64,000 nt of DNA, from assembly GCF_000689415.1 (NCBI RefSeq), contig NZ_HG322950.1:3293501-3357500 (forward strand). Reading direction: 5' to 3'. The position numbers were made by a program, and so were the translations under genes. Each line of letters begins with the position of its first letter. Position 1 is the first letter of the stretch. Of the stretch, positions 1 to 8,480 are shown one piece after another. The DNA comes from Pseudomonas knackmussii B13. GTDB lineage: Bacteria > Pseudomonadota > Gammaproteobacteria > Pseudomonadales > Pseudomonadaceae. The notes beneath the pieces were generated by a model that was given only the letters and a program-made list of their open reading frames with translations, was not told where the DNA came from and searched no databases.

Positions 1-1298
1 AGCGCCTGGCGCAGCTCGGCGTGCTCGAGCACGGCGACGTCGAGCAGATTCTTCAGCCCGGTCTGGTGATAGCTGTTGAGGAAGGCCAGCTGCAGCACGC
101 GGTCGTCGACCATGCCGTAGACGTCGGTATGCCGCTCCAGGACGATGCGGTCCTGGGTCAGGGTGCCGGTCTTGTCGGTGCAGAGGATGTGCATCGCGCC
201 GAAGTTCTGGATGGCGTCCAGGCGCTTGACGATCACCTTGCGCCGACTCAACGCTACCGCGCCCTTGGCCAGGGTGGAGGTGACGATCAGCGGCAGCATC
301 TCCGGGGTCAGGCCGACTGCCACCGCCAGCGCGAACAGCGCTGCCTGCAGCCAGTCGCCCTTTGTGTAGCCGTTGAGCAGCAGCACCACCGGCGCCATCG
401 CCAGCATCAAGCGGATCAACAGCCAGCTGACCTTGTTGATCCCGGCCTGGAAGGCGGTGGAAGGACGGCCGCCGATGCACGTTCGCGCAGCCAGCGCGCC
501 AAAGAAGGTGCGCGCACCAGTGCCGACCACCAGCGCCAGGGCCGAGCCGCTGACCACGGTGGTGCCCATGAAGCACAGGCTGTCGCGCTCCAGCGGGTTG
601 TCCTGGCGGGCATCGCGGACCTGGGCGAACTTCTCCACCGGCAGCGATTCCCCGGTCAGCGCCGCCTGGCTGACGAACAGGTCCTTGGTGCTGAGCAGGC
701 GCACGTCCGCCGGCACCATGTCGCCGGCCGACAGCCAGAGCACGTCGCCGGCCACCAGTTGGCGGATCGGCACCTCGCGGCGGCGCGTCAGGCCCGACTC
801 GGCCTCGTCCGCGCGGAAAACCGTGGCGGTGTTGCCGACCATGGCCTTCAGCCGTTCAGCGGCGTCGTTGGAGCGCTTTTCCTGGACGAACCGCAGCAGC
901 GTGGAAACGCCGACCATGACGCCGATCAGCAGCGTGGCCGGCAGGTCTCCGGTGAGGCAGGCGATCAGCGCGAGCACGCTGAGCAGCAGGTTGAAGGGGT
1001 TGCAGTAGCAGAACCACAGGTGCGCCCACCAGGGCAGCGCGCGCTGCTGGTCGATCTCGTTCGGCCCGGCGCCCAGGCGCTCGCCAGCCTCGGCTTCGCT
1101 CAGGCCTTCGCGGCGGCTGCCCAGGCGCTCGAACAGCACCTGCGGCTCCAGCACCGACCAGTCCAGCAATGCCTGGGCAAGCGGCTCCGCCGCCGCGCCG
1201 CGCGGCGAGTCGGGCAGCGCCAGGCGCCGTCGCTGGCGCGCGGGCTGGCCCTTGTTGAAGAAATCGAGCAGGTTTTCCCTGAGTCGATCGAAGTGCAT
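1..1298 (-). CDS. mgtA: Mg2+-importing P-type ATPase, 3' part cut by window edge
   Basis: Probable inner-membrane MgtA-family ATPase that drives Mg2+ into the cytoplasm. One frame runs from the ATG at 1298 to the window edge, giving 432 residues of a family that is usually about 900 long, so the nucleotide-binding domain and C-terminal helices lie outside. Visible are a cytosolic N-terminal segment, the first hydrophobic pair (about residues 120-165), the actuator-domain motif TGES near residue 215, a second hydrophobic pair (about 285-335), and the P-type phosphorylation motif DKTGT with its aspartate at residue 375. A plausible ribosome binding site (AAGGGGA) lies before the ATG. The gene sits 99 bases downstream of tamB on the same strand, behind a GC-rich palindrome, so it probably has its own promoter. 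Family assignment is firm; MgtA versus MgtB naming is by general resemblance. Confidence 0.88.
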   Translation of the reverse strand, partial: MHFDRLRENLLDFFNKGQPARQRRRLALPDSPRGAAAEPLAQALLDWSVLEPQVLFERLGSRREGLSEAEAGERLGAGPNEIDQQRALPWWAHLWFCYCNPFNLLLSVLALIACLTGDLPATLLIGVMVGVSTLLRFVQEKRSNDAAERLKAMVGNTATVFRADEAESGLTRRREVPIRQLVAGDVLWLSAGDMVPADVRLLSTKDLFVSQAALTGESLPVEKFAQVRDARQDNPLERDSLCFMGTTVVSGSALALVVGTGARTFFGALAARTCIGGRPSTAFQAGINKVSWLLIRLMLAMAPVVLLLNGYTKGDWLQAALFALAVAVGLTPEMLPLIVTSTLAKGAVALSRRKVIVKRLDAIQNFGAMHILCTDKTGTLTQDRIVLERHTDVYGMVDDRVLQLAFLNSYHQTGLKNLLDVAVLEHAELRQA

Positions 1299-1373
1299 GA
1301 CGAGTCCCCTTCGCCACCGTCACGACTGGCGGCGCAGGGAGTCTCTGCGGGCATCCTTAAGGTGTAATGAAGG

Positions 1374-1395
1374 CGCGCGCCCGGCCGGGCGCGCG
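1374..1395 (-). terminator. 22-bp perfect GC palindrome after tamB
   Basis: A perfect inverted repeat centred between 1384 and 1385, with 11-base arms made only of G and C, begins three bases past the tamB stop codon. It probably ends or attenuates tamAB transcripts before mgtA. No T tract follows on the minus strand, so it may instead be a processing or stability hairpin. Confidence 0.5.
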
Positions 1396-1397
1396 GC

Positions 1398-4300
1398 TCA
1401 GAAGTCGCGCTTGTAGAAGATATCCAGCGAGCTGGCCAGGCCGCTGGCGGCTTCCAGGTAGACCTTCTTGCTCAGCAGGTAGCGCAGCGCGACCGTGTTG
1501 GCCGGCTCGAACACCCCGACGCCATAGCGCAGGCTCAGGCGATCGGTGAGCTGGCCGCTGGCGACCACGTTGGTGCTGTTGCCGGTGCCTTCGGTGCCGA
1601 GCTGGAAGTCCTGGATGCCCAGGTGCTTGGCGACCTCGCCGGTGACCGGCGCGCTGCCGGCCAGGCCCAGGGCCAGGGCCGCTTCGCCGAGCATGTTGCT
1701 GTCCTCGCCGCTGTTCAGCGGCCGGCCCATGACCAGGTAGGACAGCGCCTGCTCCTGGCTCATCGCCGGCTCCGAGAAGACTTCGCTGCGCGGCTGCTCG
1801 GCATTGCCCGACAGGCGCAGGCCGGCAGTCACGTCATCGACCTTGCGCACCGCCTCGATGTCCAGGTACGGCTGGTCGATGGGCCCGGCGAACAGCAAGC
1901 GCGCGCGGCGGATGGTCAGCTTCTGGCCGTAGGCGCTGTAGCGGCCCTTGTTCAGGCTGAGCTCGCCACGGGTGTCGAGGTTGTCGCCGATGTGCACCTG
2001 GCCGGCCAGTTCCGCGGTCAGGCCGAAGCCATTGAAGGTCAGCTTCTCCTGGCCGACCCTGACGTCGACATCCATCGCCAGGTTGGTCCCGCCCGCCTGC
2101 TTCGGCGGCGCGCCGACGATCACGGTATCGCCGGAGACCTTCACCGTAGAGGGCGGCAGCTGGCGGATGACGATGGCGCCACGCGGCACCTGCACGTTGC
2201 CGGAGACGCTGAGTTTTTCGGCGGCCATGCGGATCGCCAGGTCCGGGCTGACTTCCAGGTTGGCGTAGGGCTCGACCGCCACTGGCAGGCTGTCGCCGGG
2301 GATCTTCAAGTCCATGTCCAGGCCCTGGCTCCAGGCCAGGTAGCCGGCCAGCTTGCCGCTGCCCTTGGCACCGCCGCTCCAGTGGCCGTCGAGATCGACC
2401 CGCTCGCCGGCGATACGCGCCAGCAGCTGGAGGTTCTCCACGCGCGTCGGCAGGTCGCCGCCGGAAATCTCGCCGTCGCGCAGCTGCAGCTGGCCGTCCA
2501 GGTGCGGCGCAAGCAGGCCACCGGAGATGCGACCGCTACCATCCAGGTGCCCTTGCAGACGCTCGACCATGGGCACGAAAGGCCGCGCCACCGAAATGTC
2601 GAGCCCGCTGAGCTGGAAGCTGCCGGTGAGCGGCTTGCTCTTCGGACGCGGATCGAGGGTCGCCTGGGCGTCCAGGGTGCCGAGCTTGCCGCCATGGAAC
2701 TGCAGGCTGCTGTCGATGCGCGTGGGGGTCAGGCGACTCTCCAGGCGCAGGCTCTGGTACGGGAAGTCGAGCCACTGGTCCTGGTCCTTCAGGCGCAAGG
2801 TGCCGCTGCCGGCATCGAGAACGATATTGCCGTTGGGGCCGCGCGCCGGCAGGTCGAGCTGCACGTCGCCATTGAGCTTGCCTTGCCAGGCGAAGTCTTC
2901 CGGCAGCCAGCGCGCCAGGCTGTCCAGCGGGAAGTCGCGCAGCTTCCAGCTCAGTTTCGGCTCGGGCAGCAGGCGCTGCTCACCACCGCACAGGCTCGCC
3001 GGACCGGACACCCAGCAATGCGCGCCGAGGTTCAGGCGGCCGTCGGCGAGCCGTTCCAGGCGCGCCGGCTGTTGCAGGCGCCAGTCCTGGCCGCCGCTCT
3101 GCAGTTCACCCTTGGCCAGGCGGCCGCGCCAGTCGCGGCCGTTCCAATTGCCGTCGAAGCCCAGCGCCAGCACCAGCGGCTTGCCTTGCAGGCTGAGGTC
3201 GAGCTGCTGGCGTTGCAGGTTGCCCTGGCCGCTGGCCTTGAGCTGGCCGAATTTCGTGTCGCCGGCGCGCAGGCCATCGGCGAGCAGATCCAGGCGACCG
3301 CGCTGGGCGGCGTCGAGGTCGGCGCTGAGCGTGAGTTCGCGCACGCCGTTGTCCTGGAAGGCGATGCGCTGCCCCTTGAGGTCGAGCTTGCCTTGCGGGG
3401 CCTTGAGCGTGCCGGCGAGGTCGAGGCGCCCCGCCATCTGCCCTTGCAGTTGCGGCCACAGCTGGCCAAGGCGTGTCAGGGCGATGTCGAGCCGGCCGGC
3501 CAGGCGCTGGTCGAGGCTGGCCTGGCCGCTGATGCGGTTGTCGCCCAGGCGCAGGTCGAGGCCGTCGAGCTTCCAGTTCTGCCCCTGCCCAACGGCAGCG
3601 GTCTTGAAAACCGCCGACTGGCCGCGCAAGCGGCCTTGCAGGTCGAGGTTGGCCTGCAGCGCGAGCACGCCGTCCTTGAAGCTGCCTTGGCTGCTCAACG
3701 GACCGCCGAGCTTGCCCGGCAACTCGGCGACCCAGTAGGCGGGGTCGAGGTCGCTCAGTTTCAATTGCGCGTCCCAGGCGATGGCATCGGCGAACTTCAG
3801 GCCCAGGCTGCCCTCGGCCTTGCCTTGCCCTGCTTTCAACTGCAGCGAAGGCAGGTGCACCTCGGAGAGGTTGCCGGAGATCGGACTGCTCAGCTGGAAA
3901 GCGCCGGCCGGGCCATTGGCTTCGGCGGCGAAGTTGCCCAGGTAGCCGCCGTCGCGGTACTGCAGTTCGGCCTGTAGACGGTGCAACACCACCGGCGGCG
4001 GCTCCATCGGGTAAAGGCGCAGCCAGGGGAAGTCCTGCCAGTCGAGGCGTGCGTCGGCTGCGAAGCCCTCTTCCCAGTCCAGGCGGCCGCTCAGGCCCAG
4101 GCGCTGTTCCGGCGCGGCGCTCAGGTCGAGCGCGGCGATGTCGGCGCCCTTGGCGTCGACGCGGCCCTTGAGCACCAGGGCAACGTCGCCGCCCTCGCCC
4201 GGCAACAGCGCCGAGCCGGCGACCTGGTAGCCGCTGGCAAGGTCGCCCTTGGCATTCAGCAGCACCTTGTTCAGCACCAGGGTGTCAGGCAGCTCGGCAG

Positions 4301-5063
4301 CGCCTTTGAAGCCATCGGCTGTGATCTGGGCAGTGGCCGGCAGGTTGTCCGCCAGGGGCTGCAGGTCGCCCTTGAGGTGGCCGTTCAGGTAGCCGCTGCT
4401 GTCAGCTTCCAGCGCCAGATGGCCGAGCAACTCGCCCTTGGCCTGCAGCTTCAGGTTCCACGGCTGCTTGCCGGGCGCCGGCAGGGTCAGGCTGCCTTCG
4501 GCCTGCAGCGGCCAGTTGCCAGTGGGCGTGAGCAAGCCGCGCAGCTCCAGAGCCAGGTCGTCACGGGCGGCCTTGAGGCTGTCGATGTGCAGGCCGTCCG
4601 CTTCCCAGTGGGCGCTGGCCTGTACCTGTTTGACCTGCTCGTTGCCGTCGAGCAGGAAGCTGCCCAGGCGCACTTCGCCCAGGCGGATGGCCAACGGCAG
4701 CTTCAGGGCTGGCAGTTCGATCGGCCCGCTGCTGGGTTCGGATGTGCTGGGTGCGAGGCGCAGTTGCACACGCTCAGCGACCAGGCGGTCGACACACAGG
4801 GTCCGTTGCAGCAGGCAGGCCGGTGACCAGGCCAGTTGCGGCTGGTCGATTTCCAATTCGGTAGACGCGTCCTTCCAGGCCAGGTGCTTGGCCTGCCAGG
4901 CGCCCCCAAGGCGGCCACTGAAGTCATCGACTTGCAGGCCCGGTATACGCGACAAGGCCCAGCGACTGCCGGATTCGCTGCCGAGCACGGCGAACAGCGC
5001 CACACAGACCAGCAATAGCAAGCCCAGCACGCCGGCCAGGAGAATCTTCAGCAGGCGCTTCAC
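1398..5063 (-). CDS. tamB: Translocation and assembly module inner-membrane protein TamB
   Basis: Very long periplasm-spanning protein of the TamB/AsmA-like family, which works with the outer-membrane protein TamA in outer-membrane biogenesis (autotransporter assembly, and in recent work phospholipid transport). I place the start at GTG 5063: it overlaps the tamA stop by four bases (GTGA) and yields 1221 residues beginning VKRLLKILLAG, a positively charged N terminus followed by one membrane helix (about residues 4-27). The rest is rich in repeating beta-strand-like segments with L-x-G-x patterns, and the last 350 or so residues have the DUF490/TamB look, ending in a short FYKRDF tail. A longer in-frame reading to 5249 exists but lies inside tamA and looks nothing like a signal anchor. 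Translational coupling to tamA is likely. Confidence 0.93.
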   Translation of the reverse strand: MKRLLKILLAGVLGLLLLVCVALFAVLGSESGSRWALSRIPGLQVDDFSGRLGGAWQAKHLAWKDASTELEIDQPQLAWSPACLLQRTLCVDRLVAERVQLRLAPSTSEPSSGPIELPALKLPLAIRLGEVRLGSFLLDGNEQVKQVQASAHWEADGLHIDSLKAARDDLALELRGLLTPTGNWPLQAEGSLTLPAPGKQPWNLKLQAKGELLGHLALEADSSGYLNGHLKGDLQPLADNLPATAQITADGFKGAAELPDTLVLNKVLLNAKGDLASGYQVAGSALLPGEGGDVALVLKGRVDAKGADIAALDLSAAPEQRLGLSGRLDWEEGFAADARLDWQDFPWLRLYPMEPPPVVLHRLQAELQYRDGGYLGNFAAEANGPAGAFQLSSPISGNLSEVHLPSLQLKAGQGKAEGSLGLKFADAIAWDAQLKLSDLDPAYWVAELPGKLGGPLSSQGSFKDGVLALQANLDLQGRLRGQSAVFKTAAVGQGQNWKLDGLDLRLGDNRISGQASLDQRLAGRLDIALTRLGQLWPQLQGQMAGRLDLAGTLKAPQGKLDLKGQRIAFQDNGVRELTLSADLDAAQRGRLDLLADGLRAGDTKFGQLKASGQGNLQRQQLDLSLQGKPLVLALGFDGNWNGRDWRGRLAKGELQSGGQDWRLQQPARLERLADGRLNLGAHCWVSGPASLCGGEQRLLPEPKLSWKLRDFPLDSLARWLPEDFAWQGKLNGDVQLDLPARGPNGNIVLDAGSGTLRLKDQDQWLDFPYQSLRLESRLTPTRIDSSLQFHGGKLGTLDAQATLDPRPKSKPLTGSFQLSGLDISVARPFVPMVERLQGHLDGSGRISGGLLAPHLDGQLQLRDGEISGGDLPTRVENLQLLARIAGERVDLDGHWSGGAKGSGKLAGYLAWSQGLDMDLKIPGDSLPVAVEPYANLEVSPDLAIRMAAEKLSVSGNVQVPRGAIVIRQLPPSTVKVSGDTVIVGAPPKQAGGTNLAMDVDVRVGQEKLTFNGFGLTAELAGQVHIGDNLDTRGELSLNKGRYSAYGQKLTIRRARLLFAGPIDQPYLDIEAVRKVDDVTAGLRLSGNAEQPRSEVFSEPAMSQEQALSYLVMGRPLNSGEDSNMLGEAALALGLAGSAPVTGEVAKHLGIQDFQLGTEGTGNSTNVVASGQLTDRLSLRYGVGVFEPANTVALRYLLSKKVYLEAASGLASSLDIFYKRDF

Positions 5064-6793
5064 AGCTCGGGCCCCATGGAGAAGTGGATGCGCCAGCCGC
5101 CGCCATCGTCCAGGCCGTCGGCGAGGTCCAGGCGCAGAGGCCCGACAGGAGACACCCAGCGGATGCCGAAACCGACGCCGGTCTTGATCGAGGGGAAGTC
5201 CAGCGAGTTGAAGGAGTTGCCCTGGTCGACGAAGGTCGCCAGGCGCCATTTCTCGGCGAGCGGGTATTGGTACTCGACACTGCCGGCGATCATGTAGCGG
5301 CCGCCGATGCGGTCGCCGTCGGAGTTCTTCGGCGACAGCGTCTGGTAGTCGTAGCCACGCACGCTCTGGTCGCCGCCGGCGAAGAAGCGCAGCGACGGCG
5401 GAATCTTCGAGTAGTCGTTGGTGGCGATGCCGCCCACCTGCACGCGGCCGAGCAGACGGTGACCGCCGGCGAAGGTGGTCAGGCCCCTGGCCACGGCGGC
5501 GGCGTAGGCGACGTCGGCATCGGCGAGCGCACCTTCCTTGGCGAACTTGGAGTCCAGCTGCAGGCGATAGCCCTCATGGGGGTCGACCTTGTTGTCGGCG
5601 ACCAGGATCGAGTAACCGACGCCGGGCATCAGGAAACTGCTGTTGCCCGAGTCGTCGCCCAGCAGGTACTCCTCGTGCAGCCAGTTCAGCGAGAAGGAAC
5701 GCTGCCAGCCGTTGGGCAGCTTGCGCTGCCATTCGCCGCCGATGGTGAACTGCTTGCTCTCGGTGTCCACCAGGTCTTCGTTCTGGTAGCCGGTGGTGAA
5801 GCGCAACTTGTCGGTCAGCGGCGGATCGAGCGGCACCTCGTACCAGGCCCCGACGTTCTGCCGCGGCCCCGACAGCTCGGCCTCGGTGCCCAGGCTATGG
5901 CCCTGTGGGTTGACCCAATGGCGGGTCCAGCTGAATTTCGCCCGCGGCCCGACGTCGGTGGAGAAGCCCAGGCCGACGCCGAGGGAGCGCGGCTTGCGCG
6001 CGGTCAGGTGGACGTCGACCGGGACGGTCTCGCCCTTGGCCTGCAGCGGCGAGGCATCGACCCGAACGCCGTCGAAGTAGCCGCTGGATTGCAGGGCCTG
6101 GTTGAGGTCGGCGATCAGCTCCGAGTCGTAGGGCGCGCCCTGCTGGAACGGCACCATGCGCTGCAGCAATTCCTCGTCGAATGGGAAGTCGCCCTGGAAG
6201 CTCACCGCGCCGAGGTAGAAGCGCGGCCCGCTGACGTAGTCCAGGTCGATATCGGCGACGCCGGCTTCGGGGTCGACGCGCAGCGACTGCTTGGTGAACT
6301 GGCCACGGAAGAAGCCGAAGCGCGAGGCCTGGTTCTGGATCAGCCGCTTGGCGTCCTCGTAGGTGCCGTGGTTGAGCTGGGCGCCGGGCTTGAGGCCGTC
6401 GCCGCCCGGTACACGGAAGCTCTTCAGCTTCGACGCCGGGCCTTCGATGACGATGCTGACATTGCGCAAGCGCACCGGCTCGCCGGGCTCCACGTCGATG
6501 CGCAGGCGCGGCGCCTTGTCTTCGCCGCGCACGCGTACGCGAATGCGTGCCTGGTAATACCCCAGCGCCTGCGCCGCCTGCTGCGCCTGCTCCTGGGTGG
6601 TGCGCCGCAGGCGCCGCAGGGCGGCCTGGTCGCGGCCCTCGACGGTACCGACGAAGGCTTCGATGTTGGCTTTGAGCGCGGAATTGGAAGGGTTGATGCG
6701 TACTTCGAGTTGGCTTTCCGCTGCCGCTACCGTGCCGATCCAGCACAAGAGTCCGATCAGCGCGAGCCGAAGTGATCCATGGACGAATTTCAT
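5060..6793 (-). CDS. tamA: Translocation and assembly module outer-membrane protein TamA
   Basis: Omp85-superfamily outer-membrane protein, partner of TamB. The 577 residues match the usual TamA length. A signal peptide covers about residues 1-25 (hydrophobic stretch ending AAAES). Then come the periplasmic POTRA-type domains (about 26-265, with phrases such as VSIVIEGP and YLGAVSFQG), and a C-terminal 16-strand barrel (about 270-577) with the surface-antigen/D15 pattern, including FFAGGDQSVRGYDY near residue 470, which matches the conserved (V/I)RG(Y/F) element of loop 6. It is co-transcribed with tamB through a four-base overlap. I see no convincing Shine-Dalgarno sequence before the ATG at 6793, though the start fits the signal peptide well. 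Confidence 0.93.
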   Translation of the reverse strand: MKFVHGSLRLALIGLLCWIGTVAAAESQLEVRINPSNSALKANIEAFVGTVEGRDQAALRRLRRTTQEQAQQAAQALGYYQARIRVRVRGEDKAPRLRIDVEPGEPVRLRNVSIVIEGPASKLKSFRVPGGDGLKPGAQLNHGTYEDAKRLIQNQASRFGFFRGQFTKQSLRVDPEAGVADIDLDYVSGPRFYLGAVSFQGDFPFDEELLQRMVPFQQGAPYDSELIADLNQALQSSGYFDGVRVDASPLQAKGETVPVDVHLTARKPRSLGVGLGFSTDVGPRAKFSWTRHWVNPQGHSLGTEAELSGPRQNVGAWYEVPLDPPLTDKLRFTTGYQNEDLVDTESKQFTIGGEWQRKLPNGWQRSFSLNWLHEEYLLGDDSGNSSFLMPGVGYSILVADNKVDPHEGYRLQLDSKFAKEGALADADVAYAAAVARGLTTFAGGHRLLGRVQVGGIATNDYSKIPPSLRFFAGGDQSVRGYDYQTLSPKNSDGDRIGGRYMIAGSVEYQYPLAEKWRLATFVDQGNSFNSLDFPSIKTGVGFGIRWVSPVGPLRLDLADGLDDGGGWRIHFSMGPEL

Positions 6794-6866
6794 GGCGCGG
6801 ATGCTAACACGACAGTTATTTCACGCCAGACGCAAGCCCTCAACTCAGGGGCTTTAGGGAAAATTC

Positions 6867-7523
6867 CTATAACCCCATGCCCTGGCGGGACAGCTGCGCC
6901 TCCGTTTGCGGGTTGGCGTGGAAGAGCACGTGCTCGCGGATCGGCCCGAGCGCCACCTCCCCTACTTCCTCGTAGCCGTGGCGACGGTAGAAGTCGAGGT
7001 AGCGGGCGTTCCCGGTGTCCAGCACCAGGCCCTGCGAGCCACCGTCCTCGGCGCACCAGGCGTGCAGCGCTTCGAGCAGCTGTTCGCCCAGGTGCTTGCC
7101 CTGGAACTCCGGATGCACACCGATCAGAGGCAACACGTGATACGGCCCCGGGGGCAAGCAGCCGAGCACCGCCTCGTGGTACTCCAGGTAGCGCTTCGTG
7201 CAGCGGAAGCCGGTGGTCAGCAGCATGCGCATGCGCCAGGCCCAGCTTTCCGTGATGCCCAGGCGGCGCTGCGGCGGCGCGATCAGGGCCACCGCCACCA
7301 GGCGTTCGTCGATCACCAGGCCAAGCACCGGCAGCTGTTCGAGCATGTGCTGGTGGGTCAGTTCGCGGATGGTGGCGCGCACGCGCTGGTCGAAGCCGGG
7401 GCGGTCGCTTTCCAGCAGGTAGGCGAAGGTCGGTTCGTGGCGGTAGGCGTGATACAGCAGCGAGCGCATTTCGCGGGCATAGGAATCGCCCAGCATGCGG
7501 ACTTCGGCGCGGGTCTCGGGCAT
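6867..7523 (-). CDS. GNAT-family N-acetyltransferase
   Basis: A 218-residue cytoplasmic acetyltransferase of the GNAT superfamily, which moves an acetyl group from acetyl-CoA to an amine; the substrate is unknown. The acceptor/CoA region is visible at about residues 130-185: LPLIGVHPEFQGKHLGEQLL contains the Q-x-x-G-x-G/A-like pyrophosphate loop of motif A, followed by GLVLDTGNARYLDFYRRHGYEEV, the usual motif B with the tyrosine-containing FYRRHGY. The start at 7523 has a good ribosome binding site (AGAGGTGA); an upstream in-frame extension to 7643 is arginine-rich and unlike the family. It lies just upstream of tamA on the same strand (73-base gap) and is divergent from xthA, so it may contribute read-through into tamAB. 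Confidence 0.85.
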   Translation of the reverse strand: MPETRAEVRMLGDSYAREMRSLLYHAYRHEPTFAYLLESDRPGFDQRVRATIRELTHQHMLEQLPVLGLVIDERLVAVALIAPPQRRLGITESWAWRMRMLLTTGFRCTKRYLEYHEAVLGCLPPGPYHVLPLIGVHPEFQGKHLGEQLLEALHAWCAEDGGSQGLVLDTGNARYLDFYRRHGYEEVGEVALGPIREHVLFHANPQTEAQLSRQGMGL

Positions 7524-7667
7524 CGGCTCACCTCTTGTTGTTCTGCACCCCTGGCGAACCCTAGCAGGGCCCGCCGGGGCTCGCCAGGAAGCTCGTCGGC
7601 GACTCCGCGCGGATTTGCCCGCCTTTGGCGCAGCGGCTAGCATCGTCCTTTTTCGAGGACGTCCAGG

Positions 7668-8480
7668 ATGAAAATCGTCTCATTCAATATCAATGGCTTG
7701 CGAGCCCGTCCGGAGCAGCTCCAGGCGATCATCGCGAGCCACCAGCCCGACGTCATCGGCCTTCAGGAAACCAAGGTCGCCGACGACCAGTTCCCCCGCG
7801 AAGCGGTCGAGGCGCTGGGTTACCACGTGCACTACCACGGCCAGAAGGGCCACTACGGCGTGGCCCTGCTGTCGCGCGAGGAGCCCGTGGAAATCCGCTA
7901 CGGCTTCCCCGGCGACGGCGAGGACGCCCAGCGCCGGTTCATCTGGGGCACCTTCAAGGACAGCGACGGCCAGCCCATCACCGTCATGAACGGCTACTTC
8001 CCGCAGGGCGAGAGCCGCGACCACCCGGTGAAATTCCCGGCCAAGCAGCGCTTCTACGCCGACCTGCAGCAACTGCTGGAAGCGCAGTTCAAGCCCGACC
8101 AGCGCCTGGTGGTGATGGGCGACATCAACATCTCGCCGGAGGACTGCGACATCGGCATCGGCGAGGACAACCGCAAGCGCTGGCTGCGCACCGGCAAATG
8201 CAGCTTCCTCCCCGAAGAGCGCGAGTGGCTGGACAAGCTCAAGGCCTGGGGCCTGGTGGACAGCTTCCGCCAGCTGCACCCGCAGGTGAACGACCGCTTC
8301 AGCTGGTTCGACTACCGCAGCCGCGGTTTCGAGGACGAGCCCAAGCGCGGCCTGCGCATCGACGTCATCCTCGCCTCCGAGGCGCTGCGCCCGCGCCTGG
8401 CCGCGGCCGGCATCGACTACGACATTCGCGGCATGGAGAAACCCTCCGACCACGCGCCCATCTGGCTGCAGCTGAGCTGA
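7668..8480 (+). CDS. xthA: Exodeoxyribonuclease III
   Basis: Class II AP endonuclease and 3'-5' exonuclease of base-excision repair, 270 residues, close to the family norm. Mg2+-dependent endonuclease/exonuclease/phosphatase fold motifs are all present: FNINGLRAR at the N terminus (Asn7), LQETKV (metal-binding Glu34), GDINISPEDCDIG in the middle (Asp/Asn pair), and the C-terminal catalytic SDHAPIW. A weak GA-rich ribosome binding site precedes the ATG. The gene is divergent from the GNAT gene. Its stop codon abuts the stop of the convergent kinase gene, with no base between them. Confidence 0.97.
   Translation: MKIVSFNINGLRARPEQLQAIIASHQPDVIGLQETKVADDQFPREAVEALGYHVHYHGQKGHYGVALLSREEPVEIRYGFPGDGEDAQRRFIWGTFKDSDGQPITVMNGYFPQGESRDHPVKFPAKQRFYADLQQLLEAQFKPDQRLVVMGDINISPEDCDIGIGEDNRKRWLRTGKCSFLPEEREWLDKLKAWGLVDSFRQLHPQVNDRFSWFDYRSRGFEDEPKRGLRIDVILASEALRPRLAAAGIDYDIRGMEKPSDHAPIWLQLS

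Noticed and set aside
1623..3977. Long open frame on the plus strand opposite tamB
   Set aside because: GC-rich shadow of tamB with low-complexity Ala/Gln/Val/Leu/Arg composition and no recognisable motif.
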